Of a DNA stretch of 33,282 nucleotides, positions 15,917 through 21,472 are shown piece by piece. The position numbers and the translations under genes were made by a program. The stretch is from an uncultured Acetatifactor sp. GTDB taxonomy: Bacteria > Bacillota > Clostridia > Lachnospirales > Lachnospiraceae. How positions within the stretch are numbered: position 1 is the stretch's first letter; each line of letters begins with the position of its first letter. Below the pieces are notes generated by a model. It saw only the letters and a program-made list of their open reading frames with translations, did no database searches and was not told the origin of the DNA. The stretch covers positions 1 through 33,282 of the forward strand of contig CATKYJ010000045.1 of the NCBI GenBank assembly GCA_949840885.1, written 5' to 3'.

Positions 15917-17347
15917 CTATACAGTTCCGTGCTTTTTAGCGGGACGATCCTCGCTCTTGGTGAAGAGCATCTCAAAAGCGCCGATAACGTATTTTCTGGT
16001 GTCAGCGGGCTCTACGATGCCGTCCACATATCCCCGCCTTGCGGCGCTTCCCGCGCTGCAGTTTTGCGCATCGTACTGCGCCGCTTTCTCGTTTATGACA
16101 TCCGCGCCCTGGCCGTCATACATGATCTTCGCGGCAAGCTTTCCCTCCATGGTGCCGATCTGGGCATCCGGCCATGCAAAAGTGATGTCCGCGCCAATGG
16201 CCTTAGAGTTCATGGCGATGCCAGCCGTGCCCAGGGCCTTGCCCACGATGACGTTCACTTTCGGAACCGTGGCGTTTGCAAAAGCGTAGGTCAGCTTTGC
16301 GGCTGCCTTAGCGATTCCTTTTTCGGAGCAGATGGTTGCCTTATAGCCCTTTACATTGGTCAGGGTCAGCACGGGAATCTCGAAAGCATCGCAGAAATTC
16401 AGGAAATCAGCGGCTTTCTCACAGCCCTCTACGGACAGGACGTTCTCCAGCTTCTCCGCAGCCTTTCCCTCTTCATCGCAGATCTCGCTACGGTTGGCCA
16501 CTGCGCCTACCGTCACACCGTCTAACTTCATAAAGCCTACTACCATATCCTTTGCGTAGGCTGCCTTAACTTCAAAGAAATCGTTATTGTCCGCCAGGAT
16601 GGAGAGCGCTATGGAGGTGTCTCCCGCGCAGCCCGCAATCTCCTCGTTGACACGGTTCAGATCGTCCGTGCACTCCACAATATCGCTTCCCTCATTGCCA
16701 TTGGAGGGCAGGAAGCCGATCAGATCCCTGATCTTTAAGAGTACTGTAGCCTCGTCCGCCACCACGTCCACAATGCCGCTCTCCTCGGACTGGAACGCAG
16801 CCGTAGAGGAATCGCATTTGGTGATCACATTATGATCCAGCGCATTGGGAGCGTTGACGAAAAGCTTCGCGTCCTTCTCTCCCATGAACGTGAAGTCCGT
16901 CAGGGTCGGGAACAGGGCCAGCCCGCCGCCGCAGCTTCCCAGAATAGCGGTGATCTGGGGGATGATGCCGGAAGCCAGTGACTGCTTCATGTAGATAGCG
17001 CCGAACGCGTTCAGCGCATCTGCTGCCTCCTGCAGCCTCAGTCCCGCGGAATCGATCAGTCCGATCACAGGGGAACCGGTCTTCATGGCCAGGTCATAGA
17101 GATTCGCGATCTTCCTGGCATGCATCTCGCCTATGGTTCCATTCATCACGGAAGCGTCCTGGCTGTACACATACACAGGCTTGCCGCCAATCACTCCATA
17201 GCCGGTAATGCAACCGTCAGAGGGAGTTTCATTAGGTTTCATATTGAAATCAGTAGCTCTGGCTGTCACAAGGGCGCCGATTTCAACGAAACTGTTGTCA
17301 TCGAGCAAAGCTGTTATTCTTTGGCTCGCTTTTGAAGTAGTACTCAT
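15917..17347 (-). CDS. Acyl-CoA carboxyltransferase, 12S/MmdA type
   Basis: This carboxyltransferase of 476 aa resembles the methylmalonyl-CoA/propionyl-CoA 12S family. It has two crotonase-like halves, with the oxyanion-hole GSCGGGLALFP in the first and GKALGTAGIAMNSKAIGADITFAWP in the second. It would move a carboxyl group between an acyl-CoA (probably methylmalonyl-CoA, though malonyl- or glutaconyl-CoA are possible) and the biotin carrier. The ATG at 17347 (MSTTSKAS) has GGAGG 9 bases upstream; the longer frame to 17518 runs through the promoter and terminator and is rejected. It is the first gene of the cluster. Confidence 0.88.
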   Translation of the reverse strand: MSTTSKASQRITALLDDNSFVEIGALVTARATDFNMKPNETPSDGCITGYGVIGGKPVYVYSQDASVMNGTIGEMHARKIANLYDLAMKTGSPVIGLIDSAGLRLQEAADALNAFGAIYMKQSLASGIIPQITAILGSCGGGLALFPTLTDFTFMGEKDAKLFVNAPNALDHNVITKCDSSTAAFQSEESGIVDVVADEATVLLKIRDLIGFLPSNGNEGSDIVECTDDLNRVNEEIAGCAGDTSIALSILADNNDFFEVKAAYAKDMVVGFMKLDGVTVGAVANRSEICDEEGKAAEKLENVLSVEGCEKAADFLNFCDAFEIPVLTLTNVKGYKATICSEKGIAKAAAKLTYAFANATVPKVNVIVGKALGTAGIAMNSKAIGADITFAWPDAQIGTMEGKLAAKIMYDGQGADVINEKAAQYDAQNCSAGSAARRGYVDGIVEPADTRKYVIGAFEMLFTKSEDRPAKKHGTV

Positions 17348-17443
17348 GCTCTCAGTCCTCCATTTATAATTAGATAAATACGAACAACTAAACCGGGGCA
17401 TTATCAGAAAAACGCAAATACCCCCATGATTATTGTCCCAAAC

Positions 17444-17472
17444 AGTATAACATAAAAAATGCAACTCGCAAA
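17444..17472 (-). promoter_or_regulatory. Promoter of the decarboxylase operon
   Basis: On the minus strand TTGCGA, 16 bases, then TATACT (17449-17444) with an extended TG two bases upstream. Transcription would start near 17437, about 90 bases before the 12S-type gene. The -35 element lies inside the loop of the hairpin at 17454-17490. Confidence 0.6.
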
Positions 17473-17490
17473 GAACGAATTGCATTTTTT
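17454..17490. terminator. Bidirectional terminator hairpin upstream of the decarboxylase operon
   Basis: AAAAAATGCAA (17454-17464) and TTGCATTTTTT (17480-17490) form a perfect 11-bp stem with an inner TCG/CGA extension. The A6 and T6 ends make it a terminator in both directions. It isolates the operon from the accessory genes upstream. Confidence 0.85.
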
Positions 17491-17522
17491 TGATAAATTT
17501 TTTGAATGTTGACCCCATTTGT

Positions 17523-17661
17523 TTATTTTTCTATCCATTCTGCAAATTCTACCGGCAAAATATCATCCGTATAAATGCCATTGATCCCCTCTGCCAATCT
17601 CGTCTTCGCCGTCCCAGGATGAGAGCAGCTTATTTGCTTTCTTGATTTCATCGTTATCCAT
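17523..17661 (-). pseudogene. Small ORF with a frameshift, unknown family
   Basis: An ATG at 17661 with AGGAGG upstream starts MDNDEIKKANKLLSSWDGE, then meets a stop after 32 codons. Shifting frame near the GAAGACGAG stretch gives TRLAEGINGIYTDDILPVE and on to EWIEK with a stop at 17523. Together these would be a protein of about 46 residues. The coding look on both sides of the shift and the good ribosome binding site suggest a recently broken gene. A sequencing error could also explain it. I do not recognise the family. Confidence 0.5.
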
Positions 17662-17833
17662 TTTCTTCTTCCTCCTGTAAACAAAAAGCATGTCAATAGG
17701 ATTTCATAAAACTCTTATTCTATTATGCATTTGTAATGGAAGTTTTGTCCGATTCAACAGAAGCCGCATCTGTATTTAATGGATGGCAAATCACTTAATA
17801 CTCCCCATGGACTCTTACACCGCGGCATTGCCT

Positions 17834-18721
17834 CTATCCAAAAACGCTTCCGTTAGCCCGTGTTTCTGCATCTTTAACGTAAGCCTGGTTTTCCCGTATG
17901 AACGGATATTCAATCCTCTCACTGTTCAACAGGTCATATGCCTTTACTTTCCGATAGGTATTTCCCATCATTTCTTTTTCTCTGTATCTGCGAATCTTAT
18001 CCATATCAAATTCTGCATAAAACAGCCCCTGGGGCAAATCGTCAGCCAGCAAAAGAATATTATCAACACAATTTCCGTTTTCATCCCAGCAGATCGGGCT
18101 GAACGCACAGGAATTCCCTGCGTTTTCACCGTTGGGATTTGCCATCGCCACACCAACCATATTCTCGTAGGCTCTGGTGGATAAGGCGCACAGGCGCGGC
18201 TTCATTGCGCCGCAATCGTTGGGAACAAGAATGATTTCCGCCCCTTTGAGCATCAGAATTCTTGCACTTTCAGGATATTCCCGATCATAGCAAATCATAA
18301 TTCCGAGTTTTATTCCGTGAAAATCGCACACCTGAAATGCCTCTCCGCTTTCCAGGCATGCTTCATCCGCGAAGTCACAAGTATGCACTTTAGAATACTT
18401 CATGAGCATAGTGCCGCCTTTATCTATTACATAGGCAGAATTTTGAGGCTTTTTCCGCCCCTTTGTAATGGCTGTGACAATGATGCCGAGGTTCAACTGT
18501 TTTGCAGCGCCACAAATCTGTTGAAGATAGGGGTTGCTATCCGCAAGCGCCTCCTCATTGCTCATAGGTAATTCATATCCTGTCAGAAATGCCTCGGGTA
18601 ATAGGAGAATATCAGCCCCATGCTCTGCCGCTTCTCTCATCTTATCAAGGACTATGTCTGTGCTTTCCTGCTGTTTTCGGTTTAATGATTTCATTTGCAA
18701 AATTGCTACTCTGAAGTTCAT
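17834..18721 (-). CDS. Carbon-nitrogen hydrolase (nitrilase superfamily) amidase
   Basis: This enzyme of the nitrilase superfamily hydrolyses a non-peptide C-N bond. The catalytic triad is complete: E43 (LLPEAFLTGYE), K111 (YSKVHTC) and C144 (IMICYDREYPE). The 295 residues match the single-domain amidases such as N-carbamoylputrescine or omega-amidase relatives; the substrate cannot be told from sequence. The ATG has GAGGAG upstream. It stands alone in an AT-rich stretch, with no obvious operon partner. The plain alternative is another amidase branch. Confidence 0.88.
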   Translation of the reverse strand: MNFRVAILQMKSLNRKQQESTDIVLDKMREAAEHGADILLLPEAFLTGYELPMSNEEALADSNPYLQQICGAAKQLNLGIIVTAITKGRKKPQNSAYVIDKGGTMLMKYSKVHTCDFADEACLESGEAFQVCDFHGIKLGIMICYDREYPESARILMLKGAEIILVPNDCGAMKPRLCALSTRAYENMVGVAMANPNGENAGNSCAFSPICWDENGNCVDNILLLADDLPQGLFYAEFDMDKIRRYREKEMMGNTYRKVKAYDLLNSERIEYPFIRENQAYVKDAETRANGSVFG

Positions 18722-18879
18722 GATATTTCTCCTCGCAAAATTGATAATTCCAAAGCTTTTTCACAGCATTGATACTCTTTCGCAACATAGCATATACCCA
18801 CACAATATAAGATAAATTCTATTAAGCACTGTGGGCAGTCAGCTGAAAAACCGTTTGTGTCTCTTTCCTCTTTTTGGGC

Positions 18880-19497
18880 TTACAGAATAACCTGCAGCAG
18901 TATAAACGCCATTACGGCAATATAAATGATTCGGAACACTGCATCTCCCACATAGGTATCCCCATCTGCATCGTCTGTCTGAAAGACTTTCGGATTTTGC
19001 CGAAATATGCCGCATTGCAGCTCCTCCACATACCAGTTCCAGCCAGAGGCACCTGAATAGAGCTTTACCTCGGGTGATTTCAGATATAGGTGCACCGGCA
19101 CGCGGTAAGCGCCGGTCTTTATCTCCGTGCCATAGTCAAAACCCTCTTCTATCTTCTCAATGTTCAGATAGTATCTTCTTCTGTAATAGATATGTCCATG
19201 ACGGCCCCTGAACGGGACTTTCTCCGACTCAACACGCCGGATAATGCCCCGGCAGCACCTCCCCCTGGAAATCGCCTCCCGCCGTTTTTTGCGGCAGGTC
19301 AGGACAGCCCGGCCCTTTGTATACCCTATGTACAGCGGCAGCACCCCGCCCAGCAAAAAGATGGCTGCGTTGGTACCGTTCAAGGTTCCTTTCAGCAAAG
19401 CGCTGAACACCGAACTATACCAGACAACCGCAAATGTCAGCAGTATGATCATGTCCCACAGTTCCTCCTCTGCTGGCAGAATTCTTCTTTGGAACAT
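18880..19497 (-). CDS. Hypothetical membrane protein, three predicted helices
   Basis: I do not recognise this protein. From ATG at 19497 (MFQRRILPAEEE), preceded by AGGGGAAAGG, it has about 205 residues. Two hydrophobic segments lie near the N-terminus (WDMIILLTFAVVWYSSVF; AAIFLLGGVLPLYIGYT) and one at the extreme C-terminus (FRIIYIAVMAFILLQVIL). Between them is a basic, Arg/Tyr-rich cytoplasmic-type region (RHGHIYYRRRYYLNI) followed by a beta-rich stretch. The open frame extends to a TTG at 19563 and an ATG at 19515, which are alternative starts. The layout resembles small DUF proteins that respond to membrane state, but no function is claimed. Confidence 0.6.
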   Translation of the reverse strand: MFQRRILPAEEELWDMIILLTFAVVWYSSVFSALLKGTLNGTNAAIFLLGGVLPLYIGYTKGRAVLTCRKKRREAISRGRCCRGIIRRVESEKVPFRGRHGHIYYRRRYYLNIEKIEEGFDYGTEIKTGAYRVPVHLYLKSPEVKLYSGASGWNWYVEELQCGIFRQNPKVFQTDDADGDTYVGDAVFRIIYIAVMAFILLQVIL

Positions 19498-19581
19498 ATG
19501 GCCCTTTCCCCTCATGGCATGTATGTTATTCGTTAATAAAGCATCCGGATAATTATTCTCCAAATGCTTTGTGATTGGTTA

Positions 19582-19800
19582 TCATATTTTACTGTTAAAA
19601 TATTCCTGTGTAACTTGTAACTGTTTCTTTAATATTTCCCTCCACATATGAGGACGAATTTCTCCTGAGCCTTTTGAAACCTTTGTCAATTTCATATTGC
19701 CATCATCATCCAATTTTCGATAGAAATAATGATCCGTATCCTTATATAGCTCCCATCCATCTCTATCACAAAATCTCTTTAATTCTTTCCATCTTGGCAT
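19582..19800 (-). CDS. HicA-like toxin
   Basis: A 72-residue basic protein with the look of a HicA mRNA-interferase-like toxin: an N-terminal helix (RWKELKRFCDRDGWEL), a strand with a candidate catalytic His (TDHYFYRK), then strands and a C-terminal helix (MWREILKKQLQVTQEYF). HicA toxins are small double-stranded-RNA-binding-fold ribonucleases that cut mRNA. It overlaps the preceding gene by 22 bp, as expected for a toxin-antitoxin pair. Family assignment comes from pattern and context, not a search. Confidence 0.65.
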   Translation of the reverse strand: MPRWKELKRFCDRDGWELYKDTDHYFYRKLDDDGNMKLTKVSKGSGEIRPHMWREILKKQLQVTQEYFNSKI

Positions 19801-20204
19801 TGTAGCATGTCTCCAATCTTTTCAGGATTATCTATAATCAATGCTTTAAAGATGTAAGGAATATGTTTTTTCCTATTGGGGCTGCGAGAATACATTTCGT
19901 ATTCGTTATAGTAATCCAAAGCATATTCTAATATAGCATTCCCCATATTCAGACGTGCTTCCTGCTCGTCTTTCCCATTTTCCACAAGATCAATTTCATT
20001 AAGAGACAATGTAATAGAGCCATCATCCTCAATATATTTCATGGCACTGAAATAATATACCTCCAAAAGTTCGGATATTGTTTCCAAATTAGAAAACCAC
20101 ATTTTATCTCGTGTGCGCTTGATAAATTTAGGTTTTTCATGAATGACACTATCACAAACTGCACTCCATTCTTTTCTTACTGTTGTCGCCTGTTCCATCA
20201 ACAT
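19779..20204 (-). CDS. Antitoxin partner of the HicA-like toxin
   Basis: A 141-aa acidic protein encoded directly upstream of the HicA-like toxin. The start is taken at ATG 20204 (MLMEQATTVRKEW), with AAAGGAG 9 bases before it; the frame opens further to 20258, but that part overlaps the -10 and -35 elements. The N-terminal 50 residues (TTVRKEWSAVCDSVIHEKPKFIKRTRDKMWF) resemble a Phd/YefM DNA-binding antitoxin. The following part (GSITLSLNEIDLVENGKDEQEARLNM) resembles HicB. It therefore may join a Phd-like DNA-binding domain to a HicB-like toxin-neutralising domain. It probably represses its own promoter through the palindrome at 20240-20271. Confidence 0.65.
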   Translation of the reverse strand: MLMEQATTVRKEWSAVCDSVIHEKPKFIKRTRDKMWFSNLETISELLEVYYFSAMKYIEDDGSITLSLNEIDLVENGKDEQEARLNMGNAILEYALDYYNEYEMYSRSPNRKKHIPYIFKALIIDNPEKIGDMLQCQDGKN

Positions 20205-20229
20205 ATCTGTCATCTCCTTTGATACCTCC

Positions 20230-20258
20230 ATCATAGCAAAAAGTGTACACATTGTCAA
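20230..20258 (-). promoter_or_regulatory. Consensus promoter of the toxin-antitoxin operon
   Basis: On the minus strand TTGACA (20258-20253), exactly 17 bases, then TATGAT (20235-20230). Transcription would begin near 20223, shortly before the chosen antitoxin start. Confidence 0.85.
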
Positions 20259-20271
20259 GAATGTACACTTT
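20240..20271. promoter_or_regulatory. Operator palindrome over the toxin-antitoxin promoter
   Basis: AAAGTGTACA (20240-20249) and TGTACACTTT (20262-20271) form a perfect 10-bp inverted repeat with a 12-bp centre. The half sites flank the -35 element, one in the -35/-10 spacer and one just upstream, so a bound dimer would block RNA polymerase. Confidence 0.8.
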
Positions 20272-20312
20272 ATTATATGATGATTATCTAATTTTATGTA
20301 ATAAATTTACTT

Positions 20313-20489
20313 TCAAAAATTTATGTATTCCCAACCATCCAAAAAATAGACAGAGAAAAATGAAGCCCATTTATTTCTCCAAGTTCCAGGTGAGGAATTA
20401 TACTTTGCATGTACTCCTACAAAATTATTTTCCTCTGGGCCATCAAATGACGCTCCGCAATTCAAACAGAAAGCAATCCTCTGGGACAT
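20313..20489 (-). CDS. Small hypothetical protein, 58 aa
   Basis: A short frame starting MSQRIAFCLNCGASF, with GGGGA 7 bases before the ATG at 20489. It has one CxxC pair (C8, C11) and an aromatic C-terminus (SFFSVYFLDGWEYINF). A single CxxC could be half of a zinc site, so it may be a fragment of a longer protein. Its AT-rich setting next to other fragments makes real expression doubtful. Confidence 0.35.
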   Translation of the reverse strand: MSQRIAFCLNCGASFDGPEENNFVGVHAKYNSSPGTWRNKWASFFSVYFLDGWEYINF

Positions 20490-20513
20490 CTTCAATCCCC
20501 AAGCTGAAAATAC

Positions 20514-20552
20514 TTGACAAAACTATAGTATGCATTTAAAATACATACTATA
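20514..20552 (+). promoter_or_regulatory. Consensus promoter overlapped by a dyad, no clear gene downstream
   Basis: TTGACA (20514-20519), 17 bases, TAAAAT (20537-20542). A perfect 9-bp inverted repeat, TATAGTATG (20524-20532) and CATACTATA (20544-20552), brackets the -10 element, as an operator would. Downstream on plus there is only a 20-codon frame from ATG 20558 with a weak ribosome binding site. The regulated gene may have been lost. Confidence 0.6.
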
Positions 20553-20578
20553 AAGAAATGAGTTTTTCGACCGTACAG

Positions 20579-20686
20579 CTATTGCTCAAGCGGCTTGCTC
20601 GTTTCTTTTTTTGTTCTTAAAATATCATACAGATACAGTTTCCCATCTTTTGCATGACGTACCAGTGTAAGAATCGGCAGCAGATG
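20579..20686 (-). pseudogene. C-terminal fragment resembling a MuF/EndoU-type mobile-element protein
   Basis: In the frame ending at TAG 20579, the minus strand reads HLLPILTLVRHAKDGKLYLY, continuing DILRTKKETSKPLEQ. This ending looks like the tail of large polyvalent phage or conjugative-element proteins with MuF/barnase-EndoU domains; that link rests on memory of similar endings and is tentative. It overlaps the 3' end of the frame at 20625 in a different phase, so the two are joined fragments or one frameshifted gene. Confidence 0.4.
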
Positions 20687-21085
20687 TATTTATCTGTCCT
20701 ATTCCAGTATAAAAATCCTCATAGTCTTCATCCTGTATATCGAATCCAATCTGCATATTCGCAATTTCAGTAATCCCATACAGAGCAAGCGTATTCTTGC
20801 TAAAGCTAATGGATTCATATGACTTTTTACCGGCAGCTACATCTGCATTGAGATAGCCGTCACCCACCATATACCCATTAACAGCATTGCGATCGCATCC
20901 CAAAGAGCCGCTAATAAAGGATAAATTTGCAGTGCTATTATTTTCAATCAACAATTTTAAATCAACTGAACGATTGGTATAGTTCAGTTCCGTAGCCGTT
21001 ATTTTTATATCATTTACATCAATAAGCACAGTTTCCTCAATATTAACTATTGGTGTAAAAAATTGAAATACGATACCGCAAAAGT
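20625..21085 (-). pseudogene. Secreted/Ig-like domain protein fragment, 5' truncated
   Basis: A protein-like frame without a credible start: an ATG or GTG start near 21029 (VLIDVNDIKITATEL) has no ribosome binding site, and plausible sequence continues upstream (VPPKGNFCGIVFQFFTPIVN) until a stop beyond 21110. The body (LKLLIENNSTANLSFISGS, then GKKSYESISFSKNTLALYGI) alternates hydrophobic residues as in beta-sandwich domains of surface lipoproteins. The signal peptide and N-terminal half are missing. The last 20 residues (TGTSCKRWETVSV) look out of frame. I cannot name the family. Confidence 0.45.
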
Positions 21086-21142
21086 TTCCTTTTGGGGGGA
21101 CTTTTACTTTGGCAATTAACCAAAGGTATCATCATACGCCAA

Positions 21143-21173
21143 AGGCGGTATGGCAAGCTGCCATACCGCCTTG
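21143..21173. terminator. Perfect 14-bp hairpin downstream of alaS
   Basis: AAGGCGGTATGGCA (21143-21156) and TGCCATACCGCCTT (21160-21173) pair perfectly around a 3-nt loop. On the minus strand it would end the alaS transcript, although only CCTTTGG follows in place of a T-tract. The 443 bp between 21030 and 21472 otherwise hold no gene I recognise; they include a GC-rich stretch with several open but unconvincing frames. Confidence 0.55.
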
Positions 21174-21472
21174 AAGCGATCCTCTCTTGTGTCTACATAG
21201 CGGCCCCTGCCTGGCGGAGGGATATGCCCTCCCTTACCGCCCGGGCCGCCGCCCCTGTGGCCTCTCCCCACGACACTTGAAAAGTCCCACTGCCGTGGAA
21301 AAGGAAAAGTCATTGTTTACCAGGCAATGTTTCGTTCTCCTCATATCGACTTCTATCTGCCCGCTGTGGCGGACACAACAGACCACCATTTCCGGACGAT
21401 CTATTTCGCGCCGATCCCGGCCCTGCCAGAACTTTTTTCAGGATTGCCATCCAGTCAATCCGCATCTCTTTC

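Noticed and set aside
17348..17518. N-terminal extension of the 12S-type carboxyltransferase
   Set aside because: The added 57 residues cover the promoter and the terminator hairpin, and the ATG at 17347 has a proper GGAGG.
21116..21472. Open frames of 65-98 codons on both strands downstream of alaS
   Set aside because: Their translations are Gly/Arg/Pro-rich reads of GC-rich DNA without ribosome binding sites or family features.
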